From: Promethearchaeota archaeon
GTDB lineage: Archaea; Asgardarchaeota; Lokiarchaeia; Sigyniarchaeales; SOKP01
DNA length: 64,000 nt
Direction: 5' to 3'
NCBI GenBank assembly: GCA_016839765.1
Contig: JAEOTP010000012.1
Coordinates: forward strand, 113,892 to 177,891
In this document: positions 47,260-55,349 of the stretch, piece after piece
How positions within the stretch are numbered: position 1 is the first letter of the stretch
Layout of the letters: the number at the start of each line of letters is the position of its first letter
The notes under the pieces: model-generated
What the model was told of the DNA's origin: nothing
The model's input: only the letters and a program-made list of their open reading frames with translations
Databases searched by the model: none
Position numbers and translations under genes: made by a program

Positions 47260-48135
47260 ATGAATAAGAAAAAGGAAGAGCAAGAGATTAAAATCATAGG
47301 GAAAGATTCCATCGATTCAGATAAATATGATCGCCAGAAACGAATTAAAGGTTGGGATCAAGATAAGATTTCTAATGCTAGGATAATGGTAATTGGTGCT
47401 GGAGCTACAGGGAATGAACTTGTAAAAAATTTAGTTTTAACAGGGATAGGTAAAATCTACCTGATTGATTATGATTTTATAGACACATCTAATTTAAATC
47501 GTTGTATTTTTTTTAATGAAAAAACTGCGAAAAAGAAAGAATACAAAGTTGATATTATTAAACAAGCTTCTCAGATTCTAAATCCGGATGTTGAAATTTT
47601 AGCCATCAAAAAAGAATTGAATAAAATAGATAAGAGCCTTTATAAGCAATGTGATGTTATCTGCTCTTGTTTGGATAACATTGAAGCTCGAATTGAGGCA
47701 AACAATTATGCTTACTATTATAATACTCCATTTATTGACTCTGGAATTGATGGTCATTTTGGAACTATCCAAGCAGTCTACTCTGAAGTAAAAGAAGCTG
47801 CTTGTCTACAGTGTGGAATTTCTAACAGCGATTTAGATTTAATGTGGAAAAAATTTTCCTGTACAGGGCAAGAAATTGATTCTGAAAATGGTGAAACAAC
47901 AAGAAAAATAGCTACTGTTATTACAACAACATCAATAATTGGAGGGATTCAATCCCAGCAAGTCATAAAATTTATACTTGGTACCGATTACTTTAATAAG
48001 AAAAATACTTGGGACAAAAAAATAGGTGAACCTTTAATTGGGAAACAATTAACTTATAATGGTCTTACAAATAAATTTAATATTATTGAGAAAATAAAAG
48101 ATCCTAATTGTTGGATATGTTCATATAAAAAATAA
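47260..48135 (+). CDS. E1-like ubiquitin-activating enzyme (ThiF/E1 family)
   Basis: The 291-residue protein is a single adenylation domain. The nucleotide loop is MVIGAGATGNEL, then LIDYDFIDTSNLNRC with the Arg finger and DNIEARIEANN. The likely catalytic Cys is Cys201 in KKFSCTGQEID, matching the CT start of eukaryotic E1 active sites. Zinc is bound by two CxxC pairs, Cys182/Cys185 (CLQC) and Cys284/Cys287 (CWIC). It adenylates the C-terminal Gly of the ubiquitin-like protein and forms a thioester for transfer to E2. It sits between the JAMM and E2 genes. It lacks the separate ubiquitin-fold domain of eukaryotic UBA1, as do other archaeal E1-like proteins. Confidence 0.92.
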   Translation: MNKKKEEQEIKIIGKDSIDSDKYDRQKRIKGWDQDKISNARIMVIGAGATGNELVKNLVLTGIGKIYLIDYDFIDTSNLNRCIFFNEKTAKKKEYKVDIIKQASQILNPDVEILAIKKELNKIDKSLYKQCDVICSCLDNIEARIEANNYAYYYNTPFIDSGIDGHFGTIQAVYSEVKEAACLQCGISNSDLDLMWKKFSCTGQEIDSENGETTRKIATVITTTSIIGGIQSQQVIKFILGTDYFNKKNTWDKKIGEPLIGKQLTYNGLTNKFNIIEKIKDPNCWICSYKK

Positions 48136-48185
48136 AATAAATTCCTACAAATTTAAATAAATTAAAGTTGTGATTATGATTAAAT

Positions 48186-48746
48186 ATGCCTGAATTACCA
48201 CTCGAAATTTGGAAGGATCGAATAAATAACGAGATAAAAAGTTTAGAAAGACTCAAGATTATTGAAAAAGATTCAATAATTTGGCAAGAAAATAATGTAG
48301 AGTTCTTAATTATACTAAATGCATTAGGATTTATTCGAGAAATAGAAAACCCTCAAAATCTATTACCTAAAACATCCCATCGAATCCTTTTCAAACTAAA
48401 TCGGTCTTTTCCCTATCCTGGCGGTATAGATTTTGCTTGGTATTCTAATATTTTTCATCCTAATATTCATCCTGTTGAATTACCCAATTCTATAGATCCA
48501 GGCACAGGTTATATTTGTTTAAATATTTTAAAACAATGGTCGAGATTGTCTGATCTAGAAACTACTGTGAAAGCATTAGAAAAATTATTAGAAGATCCAA
48601 ATCCAGATGACCCTCTGAACTATAATTCATGCTTAGAAGCAGCAGAATTTTTTAAAAAAGTAGATCTTGAAACTTTAAAAAGCCAATATCATAATAGAGA
48701 ATTGAAGGATGAAGACGATAAAGATATAATCATAATTGATGATTAA
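48186..48746 (+). CDS. E2-like ubiquitin-conjugating enzyme
   Basis: The 186-residue protein has a canonical UBC fold: an N-terminal helix, PKTSHRILFKLNRSFPYPGG, the HPN motif at residues 91-93 (FHPNIHP), and the active-site Cys111 in GYICLNILKQWS, followed by DPNPDDPLN. Those are the strict hallmarks of an active E2. The C-terminus carries an extra helix and an acidic tail (KDEDDKDIIIIDD-like). It receives the activated ubiquitin-like protein from E1 and passes it on to a target, perhaps with help of the RING-like protein encoded nearby. It converges with the ubiquitin gene two bases after its stop. Confidence 0.93.
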   Translation: MPELPLEIWKDRINNEIKSLERLKIIEKDSIIWQENNVEFLIILNALGFIREIENPQNLLPKTSHRILFKLNRSFPYPGGIDFAWYSNIFHPNIHPVELPNSIDPGTGYICLNILKQWSRLSDLETTVKALEKLLEDPNPDDPLNYNSCLEAAEFFKKVDLETLKSQYHNRELKDEDDKDIIIIDD

Positions 48747-48748
48747 AT

Positions 48749-49012
48749 CTAATAAGAATATCCACCAATAACTCTAGCCCACAAAGCTAATTTATCACTT
48801 TCTTTTAGTCCAAACTTATGGATAGCTTCTTCAATCGTTATGGCATTTGGTAATTCTTTATCATGAAGCACTAAGATATATGACCGTTGCTCCACACTAA
48901 TAATACCCATATGCTTTATAACAATATCGATAATACGTTCAATTTGGTGATGCTCTTTAACATCAAGTTTTATTAATTTACCTGTTCTAGTATCTTCTAC
49001 TGATAACCTCAT
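48749..49012 (-). CDS. Ubiquitin-like protein precursor
   Basis: The 87-residue protein has the beta-grasp pattern (MRLSVEDTRTGKLIKLDV..., ILVLHDKELPN..., HKFGLKESDKLALW) and ends RVIGGYSY. Gly83-Gly84 are followed by three residues that must be removed to expose the C-terminal Gly-Gly for E1, a job fitting the JAMM enzyme nearby. The sequence is divergent from eukaryotic ubiquitin but the length and the Gly-Gly end agree with archaeal ubiquitin-like proteins. It lies on the minus strand 107 bases after the RING-like gene, so those two may form one transcript. Confidence 0.87.
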   Translation of the reverse strand: MRLSVEDTRTGKLIKLDVKEHHQIERIIDIVIKHMGIISVEQRSYILVLHDKELPNAITIEEAIHKFGLKESDKLALWARVIGGYSY

Positions 49013-49119
49013 GGAATTTTTACCTACTTATCTAAGTTTTTAATAACTAACTGAATTTCAATAGTTTTATATTAATAATTTAGACACTTTGCCTATTTAA
49101 TATTGTTTTGAAAATCTTA

Positions 49120-49401
49120 TTAACTCGGAGGACTCGTTTTTGGAAATAGCTTTTTATATTGCTCCTTCAAATCTTTCTTAAATGGTTTAATTGGTTTTGA
49201 TTCATCTAAAGGTTTACTACATACTCAACATCTATTCTCTAAATTACTTAATTCTTCAGAACATTTTAAACAATATAGTGCACCACATTTGGGGCATATA
49301 TGATTAATTTTTGACACTTTATATTTACATACTAAACAGATTCTTTGTTCTCGAAAAAAAGTCACTTCTTCCTCAGTAATACTTTGATAATATACGTACA
49401 A
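49120..49401 (-). pseudogene. Small RING-like zinc-finger protein (srfp-type) with in-frame TGA
   Basis: Reading the minus strand from a TTG at 49399-49401 gives about 93 codons: an N-terminal ITEEEVTFFREQRI, then CLVC, HICPKCGALYCLKCSEEL, then RC-stop-VCSKPLDES, and a Lys-rich tail ending KLFPKTSPPS before TAA at 49120-49122. The CxxC...CPKCGALYCLKC...CxVC layout is that of the small RING-finger protein in archaeal ubiquitin loci (probable E3). The TGA at 49225-49227 replaces the residue between the two Cys of the last RC-x-VC knuckle, where I would expect Trp (TGG). It could be a recent nonsense mutation, a sequencing error, or a recoded codon. The downstream part is still well conserved, so decay is young or absent. 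Confidence 0.72.
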
Positions 49402-49576
49402 TTTTGTATATAAATATGATCACAAAAAAACGATGAAATACGATCATACCAAAAATAAAGCTAATTCATCATAAATATTCTTAAAAGATAAATCAAACAA
49501 AAAAATCAAAAATTAAATTATAAAAAAGTTATTAAATTAGTAAGTACATAATCTAAAATTTTAGTTGTTTCAGTCC

Positions 49577-49969
49577 ATGCCCGATTCCGACGAAAATAAA
49601 CTCATTGTTAAGTTAGTTAAATGTTCTCGTTGCGGGAATCCCTATATGATTAAAAAAGGAGGGAAAGAATCGGGAAAATTGATCTGTGAAAACTGTATTA
49701 AATTAGAGCAAAGAAAAAAGCAACTTGCCAATTCAGTTATAGGGTCTCAAAAGAAAATAGAAATCTCTATTGAAAAAATTAAAAATGAATTGAAACTAGC
49801 AAAATCACAATATAGAAAGGATTTATATAAGGAAAAGATTAAGAAACGATCAGAAACTTTAACGAAATCTGTTGAACTTTTACAAAAAATTAGAGACACT
49901 GAAGATGAAAAATATATTGATGAATACAAAAAATTATTTGAAAAATTGAAGCAAAATTCTTATGATTAA
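49577..49969 (+). CDS. Zinc-finger plus coiled-coil protein, unknown
   Basis: I place the start at ATG 49577 (MPDSDENK); an in-frame TTG at 49565 adds four residues. The 130-residue protein has a zinc finger made of CSRC and CENC pairs (LVKCSRCGNPYMIKKGG...LICENCIKL) and then about 90 residues of charged helix (KKIEISIEKIKNELKLAKSQ and onward) that looks like a coiled coil. It is divergent from the RING-like gene. I do not recognise a family. A link with the ubiquitin locus is possible by position only. Confidence 0.7.
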   Translation: MPDSDENKLIVKLVKCSRCGNPYMIKKGGKESGKLICENCIKLEQRKKQLANSVIGSQKKIEISIEKIKNELKLAKSQYRKDLYKEKIKKRSETLTKSVELLQKIRDTEDEKYIDEYKKLFEKLKQNSYD

Positions 49970-50064
49970 GCTTATAGTTTTTTAAATTTGAAAGCAGTAT
50001 TCAATATTCTTTTTTTGGTTCTTCTTCTAACTCACATAAAAAGCTTTAGATTTCATATTTAACT

Positions 50065-50790
50065 TTAAATTTTGCGTAAATGATAACTAAAAATGGGTAT
50101 AAACAAGAAATATTTTTCTGAATCGATACTATTCCTCATTAAATTTATATCAAATTGTTTTGGATTTAAATTTTCTTCATAGAAATCAATTTTTTTATGT
50201 AAATTTACTCTATCTATATTAGGAATCCAAGGGAGACTAGTACAATAATGCTCTATTACTTTAAACTGATTTGTGAAATATTGGTTTAATTTTCTTCCTA
50301 TAGCAGGGTCTCCACCCAGATTTTTAATATTATACATTATTTCTTTTTTCAGATTAGTATCAGGGTATTCAATTAATCCCCCAAAGTCTGGTTCTCCTAA
50401 AATCAAGAATATGCCATCATTGGTTAAAAGTCTATGAATTTCTGATATGGATTTTTTCAAATCCCTTATCCATAGGAAGGTAAAATAGGAAATGATAACA
50501 TCAAACATCTCATCCTCAAAAGAATTATTTGATATATCCATCACCATTAATTTTGCATTAACCATATTCTTTTCAAGGTTTACTCTTGCATATTCAATTT
50601 TTATTGCATCATTATCTATACCATATAATTTTAAGTCATACATGACTCCAATTTCTTTAAGTAGTTCACCAGTAACGCACCCTACTTCTAATAAATTCTT
50701 CTTCTGAGCAAGATTTGCCTTGCTATATAAATTATCGCGCAACTCAGCTGTCCATCTTAACCTTTCATCGAACTCAAACTCCCATTTCAT
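50065..50790 (-). CDS. SAM-dependent class I methyltransferase
   Basis: A GTG at 50802 and ATG at 50790 are both possible starts; the ATG gives 241 residues starting MKWEFEFDERLRW. Motif I is LLEVGCVTGELL, followed by LYGIDNDAIKIEYAR (acidic loop), LMVMDISNNSFEDEMFDVI (motifs II-III) and LLTNDGIFLILGEPDF (motif IV), a clear Rossmann methyltransferase. The C-terminal part is unusual and may bind substrate. The substrate is unknown. It stands alone on the minus strand. Confidence 0.82.
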   Translation of the reverse strand: MKWEFEFDERLRWTAELRDNLYSKANLAQKKNLLEVGCVTGELLKEIGVMYDLKLYGIDNDAIKIEYARVNLEKNMVNAKLMVMDISNNSFEDEMFDVIISYFTFLWIRDLKKSISEIHRLLTNDGIFLILGEPDFGGLIEYPDTNLKKEIMYNIKNLGGDPAIGRKLNQYFTNQFKVIEHYCTSLPWIPNIDRVNLHKKIDFYEENLNPKQFDINLMRNSIDSEKYFLFIPIFSYHLRKI

Positions 50791-51037
50791 CACTAAAACC
50801 ACATTTTTCGTACAATTAATTAGTTAATACAATTTTATCAAGAATTTTTAGATCGTAAAAATTTCCTTACATTTCACTTCGCTTTATTAATTTGAAGAAA
50901 AATAACCTTAAAAAATTAAGTAGTACACGGTTTAAAATTCAAATACGAATTATTTTAGTATTATTTTTAAACAATCTATATTTCTAATTTAATTAAGTTG
51001 AATGTATTAATTATAATTATTTTCTAATTCTAAAACT

Positions 51038-51451
51038 ATGTCGATAAATCAGATTTCAGTTTTTCTTCCTAATAAACCGGGAGAGCTTGCCGAATTTTTT
51101 GAGGTATTAATGGATAATAAAATTTATATTAGATCTCTTACAGTGGCAGAAACAGAAGATTATGGTCTATTATTACTTCTAGTTGATCAATTTGAAGAAT
51201 GTATTAAAATTTTAGAAGAAAGAAAACTCCTATATTCAGTTACTGAGGTGGTAGCTGTTAGACTTTCTGATAATATTGCAGCATTATATAAAATTGCTAA
51301 ACTCTTTGGTTCAAATAATGTAAATATTGAATATCTTTATACGAGTATAATTGATGACCAACCATTAATAATATTCAGACTAGATGACAATGAAAATGGA
51401 ATCGAAGTCCTTAAACAAAATGGTTATCAAGTGGTTAAGGAATTATCATAA
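51038..51451 (+). CDS. Tandem ACT-domain protein
   Basis: The 137-residue protein consists of two ACT-like units. The first is QISVFLPNKPGELAEFFEVL with an acidic loop, and the second is VVAVRLSDNIAALYKIAKLF followed by VNIEYLYTSIIDDQPLII. The PGELAEF and NVNIEYLY patterns are typical of ACT domains, which bind amino acids or small ligands. Similar stand-alone double ACT proteins are found beside amino acid or aromatic acid pathways. It lies next to the benzoyl-CoA operon and could sense a product, but this is speculation. Convergent with the oxidoreductase gene. Confidence 0.75.
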   Translation: MSINQISVFLPNKPGELAEFFEVLMDNKIYIRSLTVAETEDYGLLLLLVDQFEECIKILEERKLLYSVTEVVAVRLSDNIAALYKIAKLFGSNNVNIEYLYTSIIDDQPLIIFRLDDNENGIEVLKQNGYQVVKELS

Positions 51452-51474
51452 TTATCGTTCAATAAAAATTAAAA

Positions 51475-54018
51475 TTAAAAAAGATCATCGTCTACATCTT
51501 GATTATCCTCTGGAAATCTTCCAAATTCTAGCATAAATTGTTGAAGCAGCTCACTTTCTCTTTTTGTATACATTGGATCCTCATCATAATTAAAGAAACA
51601 AGCCTTTGAGTTTGTATTTAATTGTTCTTCCAAAATTTTGCGCAAATTAGGTGTTCCTTTTATGAAAATAATTTTTTGCTTCTCATTTAAAACTTGAATG
51701 GCACCTTCAGTTTCTGGCACGGTTTGTATATTTTCAATCGTCAATTCTAACCAATTTTGAGGCGGAAGTATCACAGTAGATATTTCAAAACGTAAATCAC
51801 ATTTTAAACATCGATTAGCTTCCTCCATAGCTATAGTTTCATTAAAGCCTAGTTCAATTTCGTTAAAACTACTTTGACGTTCTTCTAGTGATAAAAGTGG
51901 CATTTGAGCTCGTGTTTTATCATAAAATTTTTCATCACGTCCCAACCACGGATTAGATACATCGGATTCGACGAAATTATCGTTAATTTCACCATTACCT
52001 TCTAAATACTTATCAATTGAAGAAGCAGCTTTTCGCCCCATTTCAATTGCATCTACTACCGAACCGGGGTTACTTATAACTTCACCACCTGCAAATATTC
52101 CGGGGATATTCGTCTTAAAAGTTTCTTCTTTAATTTGAATTAACCCTTCTGTGGAGATTTTAATTTTACTTTCACTTCCCAAAACAGATAAATCTGGGAT
52201 TTGTCCTATAGCCATTATTACCATATCGGTTTCAATAGATTTTATATTGGTTTCGTCAAAGATAGGATTAAATAAGTCATTGTCATCAAATACCGAATCA
52301 CAATGGATAAGCTCAACCTTAGATACTTCACCATTTGTATCAGTAATTTTTTTTGGCCCCCATGAGCAATTTAATGTTATACCTTCATCTATCGCTTTTT
52401 GAATTTCCCACTCATGAGCAGGCATCTCTTCTCTACATTCTAGACACGTTAATTGAACATTTTTAGCCCCTAATCGTTGAGTTGTTAAAGCTACGTCTAT
52501 AGCTACATTTCCTCCACCAATAACAATAACATTGTCTGTTACTTTAACTTCTTCACCAAGATTGACTTTTTTCAAAAAATCAAGACCCCAGAGAATGTTT
52601 GGCAAATTAGACCCTTCTATATTAAGTTTTTTAGTATTTTGAGCGCCAATGGCTAAAAAAATAGCATTAAAGCCCTGTTCTTTCAAATCTTTAAGTGATA
52701 AATGTTCACCTATAACTTTATCAGTTTGAATATCAATTCCTATGCTTAATATATGTTCAAGATCTTTTTCAAGAACGGCTTGTGGTAATCGATATTCTGG
52801 AATTCCTACTCTTAACATGCCACCTACATAAGAATTAGCTTCAAAAACTGTGACAGAATGTCCAAGCCTTTTTAAATAATAAGCTGTTGTGAGTCCTGAA
52901 GGACCAGAGCCTACCACTGCTATTTTTTTCCCGGTTGGGGGGCTGATATTTATTTTTGAATTCCATAAATCACTATCATGGTCCATTGCAAATCGTTTTA
53001 AAGCACATATAGCAATGGGATCATTAATTTGGCTTCGACGACATGCAATTTCACAATCATGGAAGCATACCCTTCCAAGAACCGAAGGAAAAGGCGTTTT
53101 TTCTCTTACGACTGCTGCTGCTTCAGCAAATTTTTTCTCTGAAATTAATCGAATATATCGTGGCACATCAATTCCTAATGGACAAGTATCTCTACAAGGG
53201 ACAAGCAATTTTTCACGTTCAGCCCAAAGGATATCTTTATCCGTGAGTGCTCCTGTAGGACAAACCTCAACACAGGCTCCACAAAATTTACAACCGGATT
53301 CTTTGAGAGAAGGCGCAATACTTCCAACTATAGTTTCTCCATTAGAATAAACAAACCCTAAGGCTTCAATGCCACGAATATCGCGACATACCCTCACGCA
53401 TCTCGTACATCCAATACATAATTCATAATTTCGGATAAATAATGGTTCATTTTCTATAATATCACGTTCTTGGGGCTTGTATCGTGGAGTGTCTTCTCGA
53501 ATTCCGATATATTCAGCTACTTTTTGTAATTCACATCGCCCTAATATTGGGCAACAACGTTCATCCACCGGAACATTAGGTGAACATGGTTCACGACTAC
53601 AACCCTCACGTTGGGCACACATTAAGCATGCATGGGGATGTTTCGAAAGAATTACTTTTAATTTCTCTAAGCGTAGAGCTTGAATTTCTGATGTATCAGT
53701 TGAGATTATCATACCTTCTTCTACAATGGTACTACAGGACGTTTGTAAGCTCTCAATTCCTTCTATTTTTACAACACAAAGTTGGCACCCTTGATGTCCT
53801 TGAGTTGAATTGGTTGAATTTTGATTTTTAAATCTAGTATTCCCTTGGAAAATATATTCATTTGGCTTTAAACCTACTAGAGGTGGCAAATCAGGATGGG
53901 CACAAAGACTGGGAATATAGATTCCAGCATTTTGTGAAGCTTCTAAAATAGTAATTGCTTTCTTGACATCAATTTTTGTTCCATTAATAGTTATTGAGAT
54001 TGTATCCATAATTAACAC
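51475..54018 (-). CDS. bzdV: NuoG-like/GltD-like iron-sulfur flavoprotein, BzdV-type NAD(P)H:ferredoxin oxidoreductase
   Basis: The 847-residue protein joins several modules. An N-terminal 2Fe-2S ferredoxin-like domain (CQLCVVKIEG...CST) is followed by a NuoG-type Cys region (HPHACLMCAQREGC) and two 4Fe-4S clusters (CIGCTRCVRVC; CKFCGACVEVC). Then comes a GltD-type oxidoreductase with its own Cys region (CHDCEIACRR) and two Rossmann loops (IAVVGSGPSGLTTAYYLKRL and VIVIGGGNVAIDVALT), ending in CLKCD. This matches the electron-input protein of bzd-type clusters, which would move electrons from NAD(P)H to the ferredoxin. Closing the operon next to the ferredoxin gene supports that role. The symbol is by analogy. 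Confidence 0.78.
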   Translation of the reverse strand: MLIMDTISITINGTKIDVKKAITILEASQNAGIYIPSLCAHPDLPPLVGLKPNEYIFQGNTRFKNQNSTNSTQGHQGCQLCVVKIEGIESLQTSCSTIVEEGMIISTDTSEIQALRLEKLKVILSKHPHACLMCAQREGCSREPCSPNVPVDERCCPILGRCELQKVAEYIGIREDTPRYKPQERDIIENEPLFIRNYELCIGCTRCVRVCRDIRGIEALGFVYSNGETIVGSIAPSLKESGCKFCGACVEVCPTGALTDKDILWAEREKLLVPCRDTCPLGIDVPRYIRLISEKKFAEAAAVVREKTPFPSVLGRVCFHDCEIACRRSQINDPIAICALKRFAMDHDSDLWNSKINISPPTGKKIAVVGSGPSGLTTAYYLKRLGHSVTVFEANSYVGGMLRVGIPEYRLPQAVLEKDLEHILSIGIDIQTDKVIGEHLSLKDLKEQGFNAIFLAIGAQNTKKLNIEGSNLPNILWGLDFLKKVNLGEEVKVTDNVIVIGGGNVAIDVALTTQRLGAKNVQLTCLECREEMPAHEWEIQKAIDEGITLNCSWGPKKITDTNGEVSKVELIHCDSVFDDNDLFNPIFDETNIKSIETDMVIMAIGQIPDLSVLGSESKIKISTEGLIQIKEETFKTNIPGIFAGGEVISNPGSVVDAIEMGRKAASSIDKYLEGNGEINDNFVESDVSNPWLGRDEKFYDKTRAQMPLLSLEERQSSFNEIELGFNETIAMEEANRCLKCDLRFEISTVILPPQNWLELTIENIQTVPETEGAIQVLNEKQKIIFIKGTPNLRKILEEQLNTNSKACFFNYDEDPMYTKRESELLQQFMLEFGRFPEDNQDVDDDLF

Positions 54019-54117
54019 TCTTTAGTTATAATTAATTAAAGAATTAATTACTTTTTAATTGAAATACTGAGTTTAATAGTTTTAATTTCGAACTTTTTAA
54101 TTTAACATATAATTTTC

Positions 54118-54408
54118 TTACCAAGAATGAGATATTGCTTCCGGTTTACAGGCTTTTACACAAGGTAGTTCTTTTGTTTCACCACTAGGTTTACAAGGAG
54201 CGCATGAGTATTTAATTTTCTTACGATGATTTTCTGAAACAGTTGCTACTATCTCATCGCTTAATGGATCTAGTTCATTTTCGCCCATCTCTATAACATT
54301 GGCAGGGCATACTTCTACACACTTACCACATGAGTTGCACAAATCAGTATCTATAGTTATAAAATACTCGCCACTTCCATCTTTATAACCATAATTTGCC
54401 TTCGTCAT
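54118..54408 (-). CDS. Ferredoxin, 4Fe-4S, probable electron donor of benzoyl-CoA reductase
   Basis: The upstream in-frame residues overlap the preceding gene, so I set the start at ATG 54408 (MTKANYGY), giving 96 residues. One classical 4Fe-4S motif is CNSCGKCVEVCP. The second is irregular: YSCAPC, then about nine residues, PCVKACKP, a spaced cluster with an insertion between its Cys pairs. Benzoyl-CoA reductases take low-potential electrons from such ferredoxins; the gene sits between the activase genes and the NAD(P)H:ferredoxin oxidoreductase. It is the counterpart of BzdM by position. Confidence 0.82.
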   Translation of the reverse strand: MTKANYGYKDGSGEYFITIDTDLCNSCGKCVEVCPANVIEMGENELDPLSDEIVATVSENHRKKIKYSCAPCKPSGETKELPCVKACKPEAISHSW

Positions 54409-54457
54409 TTTTCTAGGAATATAATTTATTATAAATTTATTATTAATTATAATTAAA

Positions 54458-55345
54458 TTAAGCTTTCTTGCGTTCTTTTTCGATAAGAGCTTTAGCAAAT
54501 AAGGCAGCACCAATAGCTCCTGCAAGTTGTGGATCAATACTAGGCTCAGGAGCTTTAAGTTTTAATTCATCTTCTAATCGTTTTACAACTCCAATATTTT
54601 TAGCGATACCACCAGTAATAGCAAATTTTTCTTCTATTCCAAGCCGTAATAATAGAGTTACCACACGATGTGCCATAGCTGAGCAATATGCGGCTAATAC
54701 TTTTTCTTTTGGCCAACCTTTTCTGAGTAATCCAACTGCTTCTGATTTTGCAAATACCACACAGGTACTACTAACTGGTTCGGGTTCTTCATCAACTTCT
54801 AAAGACATTTTTCCTACGTCATTAATATGCACTTGAAGTAAATCTGCAAAAACTTCCATTCCTCTTCCAGTTCCCGCTGCACATTTATCATTCATGAGGA
54901 AAGCAGTTACTTTACCACGTTGATCACAGCGTATTGCTTTACAATCTTGACCACCCATATCTAAAACTGTTCTTATCTCAGGGCCATAAATAAAGTTAGC
55001 ACCTCGTGCATGGCACGCGATTTCTGTGATTGCTCGTTTTGCGAATGAAACGTTAACACGTCCATATCCTGTTCCTACTATATATTGAATCTTATCTAGT
55101 GATAATCCAGTACCCTCAAGTGCCCAATCCATAGCATTATTTGCGCTGTCTGGACTATTACTACCAGTTCTCATACTACTATAACAATAAATTTCACCAT
55201 CTACCATTATTACAGCTTGAGTGCTGACTGATCCAACATCTACTCCTGCTGAGATGATATTACCATCTTCCCATTTTAAGTCAGGGTTGGTATAACGAGA
55301 TTCGGTCCATCTCCAATATTCTTTTTCTGATTGTGTATCTGACAT
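54458..55345 (-). CDS. bzdQ: Benzoyl-CoA reductase ATPase/activase subunit, BadF/BcrA/D family (bzdQ-type)
   Basis: The 295-residue protein starts at ATG 55345 with a GGAGGT that overlaps the stop of the gene before. It has the BadF/BadG/BcrA/BcrD ATPase features: GVDVGSVSTQAVI for phosphate binding, GTGYGRVNVSFAKRAITEIA, VLDMGGQDCKAI, NDKCAAGTGRGMEVFA, and STCVVFAKSEAVGLL. The two Cys (KCAAGTG and CVVF) bridge a 4Fe-4S cluster between two ATPase subunits. ATP hydrolysis drives low-potential electrons to the catalytic subunits. It has an extra N-terminal 30 residues (KEYWRWTESRYTNP). Which of P and Q this is was set only by gene order. Confidence 0.87.
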   Translation of the reverse strand: MSDTQSEKEYWRWTESRYTNPDLKWEDGNIISAGVDVGSVSTQAVIMVDGEIYCYSSMRTGSNSPDSANNAMDWALEGTGLSLDKIQYIVGTGYGRVNVSFAKRAITEIACHARGANFIYGPEIRTVLDMGGQDCKAIRCDQRGKVTAFLMNDKCAAGTGRGMEVFADLLQVHINDVGKMSLEVDEEPEPVSSTCVVFAKSEAVGLLRKGWPKEKVLAAYCSAMAHRVVTLLLRLGIEEKFAITGGIAKNIGVVKRLEDELKLKAPEPSIDPQLAGAIGAALFAKALIEKERKKA

Positions 55346-55349
55346 GATT

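Noticed and set aside
49225-49227. Genome-wide reassignment of TGA
   Set aside because: TGA ends other intact genes in the window, such as the one at 782-784, so only local explanations remain for the RING-like gene.
53043-53831. Plus-strand frames opposite the NuoG-GltD-type gene
   Set aside because: They are antisense to a gene with many conserved Cys motifs and lack any supporting signal.
54409-54537. Extended N-terminus of the ferredoxin gene
   Set aside because: The extension overlaps the end of the upstream activase gene in another frame and has no ferredoxin character; ATG 54408 begins a normal ferredoxin.
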